DNA of 27,005 nucleotides. It comes from Aphodosoma sp045126975 (GTDB taxonomy: Bacteria > Bacteroidota > Bacteroidia > Bacteroidales > Paludibacteraceae). Location of the stretch: contig JBGVPL010000022.1 of assembly GCA_045126975.1 (NCBI GenBank), positions 1 to 27,005 of the forward strand. The letters are read 5' to 3'. This document shows positions 13,122 through 21,062 of this stretch, one piece after another (the stretch's first letter is position 1; every line of letters begins with the position of its first letter). The notes under the pieces were generated by a model, which was not told the DNA's origin, did no database searches, and saw only the letters and a list, made by a program, of their open reading frames with translations. A program made the translations under genes and the position numbers.

Positions 13122-15671
13122 GTGGAACCTAAAAAAATCAATGAAGATGAGGCTCGTGTGGCTTCGAAAGAGTACTTTGGTGGCGATGAATTAGCTGCTC
13201 AAGTATGGGTAAATAAGTATGCCTTAAAAGATTCGCAAGGCAATTTGTATGAACGTACGCCTGCTGATATGCACTGGCGTTTGGCTAATGAGATTGCGCG
13301 CATTGAGGGTAAATATCCTAATCCGCTCAGCGCACAACAGTTATTCGATTTGTTCGACCACTTCCGTTATATCGTGCCTCAAGGTAGTCCGATGACGGGT
13401 ATTGGCAATAATTTCCAGGTGTCGTCGTTGTCAAACTGCTTCGTGATTGGTGTGGACGGTTTGGCTGACTCGTATGGTGGTATCTTTAAAATCGATGAAG
13501 AGCAAGTGCAATTGATGAAACGTCGTGGTGGCGTTGGTCATGATTTGAGCCATATTCGTCCTGAAGGTTCGCCTGTGAAAAATTCGGCGTTGACATCAAC
13601 TGGTATCGTACCATTTATGGAGCGTTATTCTAACTCAACTCGTGAGGTGGCTCAAGGTGGTCGTCGTGGTGCATTGATGTTGTCGGTGGCGATTAAACAC
13701 CCTGACTCTGAGAAATTCATTGATGCTAAAATGGTGCAAGGTAAAGTGACAGGTGCAAATGTGTCAGTGAAGATTGATGATGACTTTATGCGTGCTGTTG
13801 AGAGCGAAGAGGAATATATACAACAATATCCTGTATATTCGAATGAGCCAATAGTAACTAAAAAGACAAATGCTAAGGCTTTGTGGGATAAGATTATTCA
13901 CAACGCATGGAGTAGTGCTGAGCCTGGTGTATTGTTCTGGGATACTATTTTGCGTGAGTCGGTGCCTGATTGTTATGCCGACCTTGGTTATCGTACTGTG
14001 TCAACTAACCCTTGTGGCGAAATTCCTTTGTGCCCTTACGATAGTTGTCGTTTGTTGGCTATCAACCTATATTCATACGTAGAGAATCCGTTTACGGCAG
14101 AGGCTCGTTTCAATTTCGACTTGTTCCGTAAACATGTAGGTTTGGCTCAACGTATCATGGATGATATTATCGACCTTGAGATTGAGAAAATTGAGAAGAT
14201 ACTCGAAAAAATACAATCAGACCCAGAGGATAATATCGTGAAACGCACTGAGTATGAATTGTGGGAAAAGATTATGCACAAAACATTGAAGGGGCGTCGT
14301 ACAGGTGTAGGTGTAACAGCCGAAGGCGATATGTTGGCTGCATTGGGATTGCGTTATGGAACTGAGGAGGCTACAGAATTTTCGGAAAAAGTGCATAGCG
14401 TGATAGCTGTTGAGGCTTATCGTTCGAGCGTGCAGATGGCAAAAGAGCGTGGTGCGTTTGAAGTATATGATGCTAAACGTGAGGAGAATAACCCATTCGT
14501 AGCTCGTATCAAATCGCAAGATGCAGCGTTGTATGAAGAGATGGTTAAATATGGTCGTCGTAATATTGCATGTTTGACTATTGCGCCTACAGGTACAACA
14601 AGTATCATGACACAGACAACTTCGGGTATCGAGCCTACATTTATGCCTGTGTATAAACGTCGTAGGAAAGTGAACCCTAATGATGTGAATGTACGTGTTG
14701 ACTTTGTTGACCCAGAAGGTGATGCATTCGAAGAATATATTGTGTTCCACCACAAATTCGCAGAATGGATGCGCGTGAATGGTATTGACACAGAGAAAAA
14801 CTATACACAAGAGGAGTTGGATGAGATTATTGCTCGTTCACCTTATTATAAAGCAACGTCTAACGATATTGATTGGTTGCAAAAAGTGAAGATGCAAGGT
14901 CGCGTACAGAAATGGGTTGACCACAGCATCAGTGTGACAATCAACTTGCCTGCTACAGCAACAGAGGAATTGGTATCGCAACTATACCTCGAGGCATGGA
15001 AATCTGGTTGCAAAGGATGTACTATCTATCGCGATGGTTCTCGTTCAGGCGTATTGGTGTCGGTATCGAAAAAAGATGATGAGAAGAAAGACGATAAACG
15101 TTGCGTATGTTTCTCTATGTCAGAGTATGAACGTCCAAAAGAGTTGAATTGTGATATCGTGCGATTCCAGAATAAAAAAGAAAAATGGATTGCATTCGTA
15201 GGTTTGAAAGATGGTCGTCCTTATGAAATCTTTACAGGTATTGCCGACGATGAAGAGGGTATTTTGTTGCCTAAATCAGTGACAGAGGGTAAGATTATTA
15301 AGACAGAAGATGAAGAAGGAAATCGTCGCTACGACTTCCAATATAAGAATACTCGTGGTTATAAGACTACAGTCGAAGGACTTTCGCACAAATTCGATAA
15401 AGAGTATTGGAACTATGCAAAATTGATTTCGGGCGTGTTGCGTTATGGTATGCCTATTGACCAAGTAGTGAAATTGGTAGGTAGTCTTCAATTGGATAGC
15501 GAGTCAATCAACACTTGGAAAGCTGGTGTAGAACGCGCATTGAAGAAATATATCCCTGATGGCACACAAATGACATCTATGGAGTGTCCTGAATGTCATC
15601 AACATACAATTGTGATGAAAGAGGGTTGCCTCGTTTGTAGCAATTGTGGATACTCTAAATGCGGAGGATAA
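13122..15671 (+). CDS. nrdJ: Adenosylcobalamin-dependent ribonucleotide reductase (class II)
   Basis: The 849-residue enzyme reduces ribonucleotides to deoxyribonucleotides using an adenosylcobalamin-derived radical. The catalytic triad block NPCGEIPL is at 296-303 (N296, C298, E300). The partner cysteine is in SLSNCFVIG (C106). Further conserved stretches are QLMKRRGGVGHDLSHIRP and APTGTTSIM. A C-terminal domain (PKELNCDIVRF...EKWIAFVGLKDGRPYEIF) and a zinc ribbon with CPEC and CSNC pairs close the protein; the tail SKCGG follows them and probably shuttles electrons. The start is GTG at 13122, where the encoded sequence begins to match the family; no ATG fits. It does not need oxygen, suiting an anaerobe. 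No small radical subunit or class I/III genes are nearby. Confidence 0.95.
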   Translation: MEPKKINEDEARVASKEYFGGDELAAQVWVNKYALKDSQGNLYERTPADMHWRLANEIARIEGKYPNPLSAQQLFDLFDHFRYIVPQGSPMTGIGNNFQVSSLSNCFVIGVDGLADSYGGIFKIDEEQVQLMKRRGGVGHDLSHIRPEGSPVKNSALTSTGIVPFMERYSNSTREVAQGGRRGALMLSVAIKHPDSEKFIDAKMVQGKVTGANVSVKIDDDFMRAVESEEEYIQQYPVYSNEPIVTKKTNAKALWDKIIHNAWSSAEPGVLFWDTILRESVPDCYADLGYRTVSTNPCGEIPLCPYDSCRLLAINLYSYVENPFTAEARFNFDLFRKHVGLAQRIMDDIIDLEIEKIEKILEKIQSDPEDNIVKRTEYELWEKIMHKTLKGRRTGVGVTAEGDMLAALGLRYGTEEATEFSEKVHSVIAVEAYRSSVQMAKERGAFEVYDAKREENNPFVARIKSQDAALYEEMVKYGRRNIACLTIAPTGTTSIMTQTTSGIEPTFMPVYKRRRKVNPNDVNVRVDFVDPEGDAFEEYIVFHHKFAEWMRVNGIDTEKNYTQEELDEIIARSPYYKATSNDIDWLQKVKMQGRVQKWVDHSISVTINLPATATEELVSQLYLEAWKSGCKGCTIYRDGSRSGVLVSVSKKDDEKKDDKRCVCFSMSEYERPKELNCDIVRFQNKKEKWIAFVGLKDGRPYEIFTGIADDEEGILLPKSVTEGKIIKTEDEEGNRRYDFQYKNTRGYKTTVEGLSHKFDKEYWNYAKLISGVLRYGMPIDQVVKLVGSLQLDSESINTWKAGVERALKKYIPDGTQMTSMECPECHQHTIVMKEGCLVCSNCGYSKCGG

Positions 15672-15714
15672 AAATTAAAGTTGAAAGTTTGCCTGTCGGC
15701 ATGAGTCTTTTTTT

Positions 15715-15810
15715 AGACAGAATGACATAAGAACATATTTCTTTTTTGTTCATAATGGTCTCGTTTTTGCTGTGCAAAATCTCGACACCAAAGACATATT
15801 TAGAGAATGT
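15715..15810 (+). repeat. 96-bp dispersed repeat, copy 2
   Basis: These bases match the reverse complement of 8732-8827 at 86 of 96 positions without gaps. The copy begins 43 bases after the nrdJ stop and precedes malQ in the same orientation. The enclosing segment 15711-15963 begins and ends with 24-base imperfect inverted repeats (21 of 24 matching). Apart from this and the heptamers at 15901-15935, the 305-base gap 15672-15976 shows nothing. Confidence 0.88.
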
Positions 15811-15900
15811 ATTTGTTTTATGTGAAAAAGGTAACTTAAAACCTGTCTTTTTCCGCCGAGATAAAAAACAAAGTTTTTTTAGCAAGGCGTATGTCAAAAG

Positions 15901-15935
15901 ACTCTAACTTTTAACCATTAACCTCTAACCTGAAA
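15901..15935 (+). repeat. Heptamer array before malQ
   Basis: Five units: ACTCTAA, CTTTTAA, CCATTAA, CCTCTAA, CCTGAAA. A short, roughly complementary G-containing stretch (ATTAAAG, TTGAAAG, TTTGCCT) lies at 15675-15695, just after nrdJ. Confidence 0.75.
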
Positions 15936-15976
15936 ATTTGTCTTTATGTCATTATGTCTAAAATCATAAAGTATTT

Positions 15977-18529
15977 ATGGTAACATTTAGATTGTATTGT
16001 CCGACTAAATTTGGACAGAATTTATATATAAAAATAGGTAGTGAGATGCACGCCATGTCGTATTATAATAATGCGGTGTGGACTGCTGAACTTGAATTAC
16101 CTAAATCAAAAGCAATACGCTATCAATACGTATTGGTGAATGCCGACGATACTCAAGTGCTGGATTCGCCTAAATACCGCTATTTGCCAACGCATGAAGG
16201 TGATGTAGAGGTAGAAGATGAATTTGGTCATCGTGAAGTGCGTTCTGTGTTCGAAACAAAAGTATTCACTGAATGCCTTATGCGTCAAAAAGATGAAAAA
16301 GCATTGCCTCGATTGAAAAAAGGAGAAGTGTTGTTGATGCTTAATGCTCCAGGTGTATTGCCTGAGCAAGGCGTGGCAATGCTTGGTAATCAGGAATTTT
16401 TGGGCAATTGGGATGAGTCGCGCAAAGTGGCATTGACACCTTCAGCAGGTGGCTGGTGGTGGATGAAATTGCCTGCTGACGCATATCTCACTCATGCAGA
16501 ATATAAATTTGTGATTTATGACCGAGCTACTAATGCCGTAGTGAAATGGGAATTAGGCGAAAACCGTCGTATGCCATTGGTGTCAGGCTCGAAAGTATTC
16601 TCTAATTCGATTCGCATCGATTATAATTGGCATGGTACAGGTGTTGCTATACCAGTATTCTCGTTGCGTAGCAAGAAAGGTTGGGGCGTAGGCGAATTCT
16701 TAGATTTGAAGCGTATGGCTGATTGGGCTGTAGCTTGCGGTCAGAAGTTAATTCAAATACTCCCAATCAACGACACAACATCGACACATACCGACTTAGA
16801 TTCGTATCCATATCGTGCAAACTCGGTGTATGCTTTGCACCCTATGTATCTCAATATGGAGGCATTAGGCAAATTGGATAGTTCGTCGAAAATGAAAGAG
16901 TATCGTGCTAAGGCAAAAGAACTCAACGAACTCTCGGCTATTAACTATTCGGCTGTGAACGAATTGAAATGGAATTATATTCGTGATATTTTTGCTGAAA
17001 AATACGACGAAATAGTTGCTGATAAAGCATTCAAATCGTTCGTGAAAGATAATGCACATTGGTTGAAAGATTATGCGGTATTCTCTTGTTTGAGAGATAG
17101 TTTTGGTACTGATAACTATGCAAAGTGGGGCGAATATGCCGAATATACAGAGGCTAAACGTGAGGCGTTCATTAAGAAGAATAAAAAGGCAGTAGAGTTG
17201 TATTATTTCATTCAATTCTCGCTTGATGCTCAACTCTGTGAGGCTATCAAATATTTACATTCGAAAGGCGTTGTGGTGAAAGGCGATTTGCCAATCGGTA
17301 TCAGTGCTACGAGTGTTGATGCGTGGGTAAATCCACGATTATTCAATCTCGACAAACAGGCTGGTGCACCACCTGACGATTTCTCTGTAACTGGTCAGAA
17401 TTGGGGATTTCCAACTTACAACTGGGCAGAGATGGCAAAAGATAAATATGCTTGGTGGATGTCACGTTTCGAAAATATGGGTCGTTATTTTGATGCTTTC
17501 CGTATCGACCACATACTCGGATTCTTCCGTATTTGGGAAATTCCTACCGATTGTGTATGGGGATTATTAGGCTATTTTAATCCTTCGATGCCTTTGTCAG
17601 TCTCAGAAATAGAGCATTATGGTTTTTGGTTCGACCGTGACCGTTATACAATACCGTATGTAACAAAACATAATTTATATAGTCTATTCGCAGAAAATAC
17701 AGAGGAGATTATTGGTGCATATTTCAATAATCGTAGTCACGACCGTTATGTGTTCAAACCAGAATACGACACACAACGTAAGTTGGAAGATAGTTTTGTG
17801 CGCAATGGTTTATTGCCTAAGCATGCTGATATTCTTGATAAATTGTTGTCACTATATTGTGAAGTAATTTTCATCGAAGACCGCGCAAATGCAGGGTATT
17901 ATCATCCACGTATCAACGTGATGAAATCGCAATCGTTTGCTGAATTATCTGACCACGAAAAATGGTGTATCCAACGCATCCACGATGAATATTTCTATCA
18001 TCGTCATACTAATCAATGGAGTTCGGAGGCTATGCGTAAATTGCCAGCTTTGTTGAATACGACAGATATGTTGGTATGTGGCGAAGACTTGGGTATGGTA
18101 CCTGCATGTGTGCCTGATGTGATGGGACAATTGCAAATTCTCTCACTCGAAGTGCAACGTATGCCAAAAGAGACTACACAACGCTATGTGGATTTGAATA
18201 ATGTGCCTTACTTGTCGGTTTGCTGTACGGGTACGCATGACACAAGTCCTATGCGTATGTGGTGGCGCGAAAATCGTGAGAATACACAATGGTTCTACAA
18301 CAATGTTTTGCATCAAGGTGGGGCTGCTCCAGAAGATTTATCTCCTGAACTTGCACAACAAATCGTCGATATGCACGTTAATAGTAAAAGTATGTGGGCG
18401 ATATTGCCTTGGCAAGATTATATGGCTTGTGACGGCGCAAATCGTTTCCCAAATCCTGATGCTGAGCGTATTAACGACCCAAGTAATCCTCGCCATATTT
18501 GGTGCTGGCGTATGCACGTTGAGTTATAA
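15977..18529 (+). CDS. malQ: 4-alpha-glucanotransferase with N-terminal starch-binding domains
   Basis: The 850-residue GH77 enzyme (amylomaltase, disproportionating enzyme) transfers maltosyl and longer glucan segments between alpha-1,4-glucans in maltodextrin and glycogen metabolism. Two CBM20-like starch-binding domains occupy about residues 1-100 and 115-225; the second has MLGNQEFLGNWDESRKVALTP. The GH77 barrel follows. Its catalytic residues are D511 (nucleophile, FRIDHILGFFRIWE), E703 (acid/base, CGEDLGMVP) and D755 (THDTSP). The domain layout is that of the plant DPE2-like and Bacteroidota form. The C-terminal RHIWCWRMHVEL closes the fold, so the protein is full length. No signal peptide, so it is cytoplasmic. 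Its leader carries the 96-bp repeat and a heptamer array. Confidence 0.95.
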   Translation: MVTFRLYCPTKFGQNLYIKIGSEMHAMSYYNNAVWTAELELPKSKAIRYQYVLVNADDTQVLDSPKYRYLPTHEGDVEVEDEFGHREVRSVFETKVFTECLMRQKDEKALPRLKKGEVLLMLNAPGVLPEQGVAMLGNQEFLGNWDESRKVALTPSAGGWWWMKLPADAYLTHAEYKFVIYDRATNAVVKWELGENRRMPLVSGSKVFSNSIRIDYNWHGTGVAIPVFSLRSKKGWGVGEFLDLKRMADWAVACGQKLIQILPINDTTSTHTDLDSYPYRANSVYALHPMYLNMEALGKLDSSSKMKEYRAKAKELNELSAINYSAVNELKWNYIRDIFAEKYDEIVADKAFKSFVKDNAHWLKDYAVFSCLRDSFGTDNYAKWGEYAEYTEAKREAFIKKNKKAVELYYFIQFSLDAQLCEAIKYLHSKGVVVKGDLPIGISATSVDAWVNPRLFNLDKQAGAPPDDFSVTGQNWGFPTYNWAEMAKDKYAWWMSRFENMGRYFDAFRIDHILGFFRIWEIPTDCVWGLLGYFNPSMPLSVSEIEHYGFWFDRDRYTIPYVTKHNLYSLFAENTEEIIGAYFNNRSHDRYVFKPEYDTQRKLEDSFVRNGLLPKHADILDKLLSLYCEVIFIEDRANAGYYHPRINVMKSQSFAELSDHEKWCIQRIHDEYFYHRHTNQWSSEAMRKLPALLNTTDMLVCGEDLGMVPACVPDVMGQLQILSLEVQRMPKETTQRYVDLNNVPYLSVCCTGTHDTSPMRMWWRENRENTQWFYNNVLHQGGAAPEDLSPELAQQIVDMHVNSKSMWAILPWQDYMACDGANRFPNPDAERINDPSNPRHIWCWRMHVEL

Positions 18530-18540
18530 GAAATAAGTAG

Positions 18541-18560
18541 GGACTCTCGATTCGAGCGTC
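18541..18560. repeat. GGACGCTCG palindromic element, diverged copy 2
   Basis: GGACTCTCGATTCGAGCGTC lies 11 bases after the malQ stop. Allowing one mismatch, it is a 10-bp inverted repeat, related in sequence to 5991-6011. In both cases it lies just downstream of a gene end. Confidence 0.68.
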
Positions 18561-18597
18561 CGTAATTTGGAACAAGGAAATATAAAAAATCTCAAAT

Positions 18598-19422
18598 ATG
18601 AAAAAAATTGTTTTATTACTCGTTGCTATAGTGGCAACAATATTGGTTTTTGGTCAAGCAAAAACTGAGAGAGAAATTAAAAATTTGTTTGCACAAATCG
18701 AAAAAACTAATGATGATGGCAAAAAAACACAGTTGGCTAATCAAATTCAAATTAAAGTAGTCGATGCAATATTTGAAGCAGAAGATTTCTTTTATGATTT
18801 TTCATCTGTGAAAAACATTGGTGCTATATTATCAGACGATAATCAAATTCACATGTACACATGGAATATTTTGTTAACCGATGGAACGCCATTGTATTTT
18901 GCTGTTATACAACATTATGATTATGGTAGTGTTTATGCATTGTCGCAAGGAGAAGTGAAAATACCTGCAACAACAGGTTATGTAGCAGAAAAAGATTGGT
19001 ATGGTGCATTGTATTATGATATTCATCCTATCAAATTTAAAGACAAAGAGGTGTATCTTGTATTCGGCCTTATGACTTCGACTGATGGTGAAACTCAACG
19101 CAAAGTGGTTGATGTGATGTCGTTTTCTAAAAAAGCTGTGAAATTAGGTGCTCCATCGTTTATAACACCTTGGACTGGTAAAAAGAAACAACATCGTGTT
19201 GTGTTTGAATATGACAAAAATGCACAATTGACATTGGAATACAACAAGAAAAAGAAAACTATTACATTCGACCATTTAGTACCATCTCGTCAAACTGCTG
19301 ATGGTAAAGATATAATGGCACCTAACGGTTCATACGATGCTTTGATTTACAAAAAAGACCTTTGGGAATACAAAGCCGATGTGAATGCTAAAAACAAAAA
19401 AGATAAAAAGAAAAAGAAATAA
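18598..19422 (+). CDS. Secreted conserved protein of unknown function
   Basis: The 274-residue product has a signal peptide (about 1-20, MKKIVLLLVAIVATILVFGQ), so it should be exported. The mature part is beta-rich with regular aromatic residues (DWYGALYYDIHPIKFKDKEVYLVFGL). It has a late block ITFDHLVPSRQ...MAPNGSYDALIYKKDLWEYKADV that I recognise from uncharacterised Bacteroidota proteins. It ends in a lysine-rich tail (KNKKDKKKKK). No catalytic motif, lipobox or type IX secretion tail is apparent. It stands alone between malQ and the DUF4301 gene, each separated by repeats. Function unknown. Confidence 0.7.
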   Translation: MKKIVLLLVAIVATILVFGQAKTEREIKNLFAQIEKTNDDGKKTQLANQIQIKVVDAIFEAEDFFYDFSSVKNIGAILSDDNQIHMYTWNILLTDGTPLYFAVIQHYDYGSVYALSQGEVKIPATTGYVAEKDWYGALYYDIHPIKFKDKEVYLVFGLMTSTDGETQRKVVDVMSFSKKAVKLGAPSFITPWTGKKKQHRVVFEYDKNAQLTLEYNKKKKTITFDHLVPSRQTADGKDIMAPNGSYDALIYKKDLWEYKADVNAKNKKDKKKKK

Positions 19423-19428
19423 TTTAAT

Positions 19429-19542
19429 AGTTTAGAGTTAAGTGTTAAGTGTTAAAAGTGAGCCATGCGGTGCTAACCCTTAACCTCTAACCTTTAATCC
19501 TCAACTTCTCAACTCTAAACTCTCAACTCTAAACTCTCAATA
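19429..19542 (+). repeat. Long inverted pair of heptamer arrays before the DUF4301 gene
   Basis: The left array (19429-19456) is AGTTTAG, AGTTAAG, TGTTAAG, TGTTAAA. A 16-base core containing GCCATGCG follows. The right array (19473-19542) has ten units, from CTAACCC, TTAACCT, CTAACCT through alternating CTCAACT and CTAAACT to CTCAATA. It ends two bases before the ATG at 19545. It is the longest heptamer tract in the window. Confidence 0.88.
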
Positions 19543-19544
19543 CT

Positions 19545-21062
19545 ATGTTTACAACACAAGACATTCAACAGTTTGAGTCTATCGGTATCACTCTCGAAAA
19601 GGCCGAAACTCAAGTAAATGACCTCAAAAATGGTTATCCATTTTTAAAAATAAAAGGTGCTGCTGCTATTGGTAATGGTATATTGTGTTTGGATGACAAA
19701 GAACGCGAACAACTTATCAGTGATTGGCGCGAATACCTAAAAGGTGAAGGCGACATTATTAAAATGGTTCCTGCATCTGGTGCTGCAAGTCGTATGTTCA
19801 AAGACTTGTTCGAGTTCGAAAATTCTGATGCTACTGAGCCAAATAATGCTTATATTGAAAAGTTCTTTGTAGAACGTGAGAATTTTGCTTTTTATGAAGC
19901 ACTTAATCGCGTTTGTATGGCTGAAGAGGGGCTCTCTATTCAAGAATTGGTAGAGGCTAAACGTTATAAAGACATCGTGCGCCTATTGCTTCATGCTGAG
20001 GGTCTTAACTATGGTAATTTGCCTAAAGGTTTGTTGCAATTCCACAAATATCCTCAATATGTGCGTACTGCGTTCGTAGAACACCTCGTTGAAGGTGCTT
20101 TATATACCAACAATCGCAACAATGAGGTAAAAATTCATTTCACAGTGTCGCCTGAGCATATTGAATTTTTCAAACAACACCTTATGAGCGAACTCCCTCG
20201 TTATGAGGATTTGTTCAAAGTGCGCTATCACGTAACGTTTTCTATTCAAAAACCTTCGACTGACACACTTGCTGTTGGTCTTGACGATATGCCTTTCCGC
20301 AACGAAGATGGCTCAATCTTGTTCCGTCCAGGTGGTCACGGTGCACTTATCGAGAACCTTAACGACCTCGATGGTGATGTTATCTTCATCAAGAATATCG
20401 ACAATGTGGTGCCAGACCGTTTGAAACAAGCTACAATTGATTATAAACAAGTGATTGCAGGTCTTCTTGTGCGTGTGCAAAACCAAGTGTTTGGTTTCTT
20501 GAACGAACTCGAAGGAGAAGTGTCAGACGAACGTCTTGCTACTATGCTTGCGTATACCGAACAGGTATTGTGTATTGGTTCTGACGAGGCTAAGAATATG
20601 CCTGCGCTCGATTTGAAAGAGTACTTGCGTGGCAAATTCAATCGTCCTATCCGTATCTGCGGTATGGTGAAGAACGAAGGCGAGCCTGGTGGTGGTCCTT
20701 ACCTCACTTATAACAGCGACGGCACTACATCTCCTCAAATCCTCGAAAGTTCGCAAATCGACAAAAACAACCAAGAGGCTATGGATTGCATGAAAAACTC
20801 AACTCACTTCAATCCTGTTGATTTGGTTTGTGCGGTGCGCAACTACAAAGGCGAGAAATTCAATCTTCTTAACTATGTCGATCCTAAAACAGGTTTCATC
20901 TCTATGAAGTCTAAGAATGGTATCGACATCAAGGTGTTGGAGTTGCCTGGTTTGTGGAATGGTGCTATGAGTGATTGGAATACTATCTTCGTAGAAGTGC
21001 CTATCGAAACATTCAACCCTGTGAAATCAGTTAACGACTTACTTCGTGACCAACATAGATAA
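19545..21062 (+). CDS. DUF4301 family protein
   Basis: The 505-residue cytoplasmic protein matches the Bacteroidota DUF4301 family (PF14134). KMVPASGAASRMFKDL at 73-88 resembles the glycine-rich nucleotide-binding loop of sugar-nucleotide pyrophosphorylases. DGDVIFIKNIDNVVPDRL (K283-N284-I285-D286-N287) resembles their metal-binding Asn-Asp block. I infer, without proof, a nucleotidyltransferase-like fold. Other strong blocks are FRPGGHGALIENLNDLDGD and GMVKNEGEPGGGPYL. The end of the gene overlaps the GTG start of comEC by 17 bases, so the two are translated together. The start ATG directly follows a long heptamer array. Length is as expected for the family. Confidence 0.88.
   Translation: MFTTQDIQQFESIGITLEKAETQVNDLKNGYPFLKIKGAAAIGNGILCLDDKEREQLISDWREYLKGEGDIIKMVPASGAASRMFKDLFEFENSDATEPNNAYIEKFFVERENFAFYEALNRVCMAEEGLSIQELVEAKRYKDIVRLLLHAEGLNYGNLPKGLLQFHKYPQYVRTAFVEHLVEGALYTNNRNNEVKIHFTVSPEHIEFFKQHLMSELPRYEDLFKVRYHVTFSIQKPSTDTLAVGLDDMPFRNEDGSILFRPGGHGALIENLNDLDGDVIFIKNIDNVVPDRLKQATIDYKQVIAGLLVRVQNQVFGFLNELEGEVSDERLATMLAYTEQVLCIGSDEAKNMPALDLKEYLRGKFNRPIRICGMVKNEGEPGGGPYLTYNSDGTTSPQILESSQIDKNNQEAMDCMKNSTHFNPVDLVCAVRNYKGEKFNLLNYVDPKTGFISMKSKNGIDIKVLELPGLWNGAMSDWNTIFVEVPIETFNPVKSVNDLLRDQHR

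Noticed and set aside
15655..15897. 80-residue minus-strand frame after nrdJ
   Set aside because: It lies across the 96-bp dispersed repeat and overlaps the end of nrdJ; there is no protein similarity I can see.
19429..19542. CRISPR array
   Set aside because: Units are 7 bp and contiguous, with no spacers of about 30 bp, and no cas genes are present.
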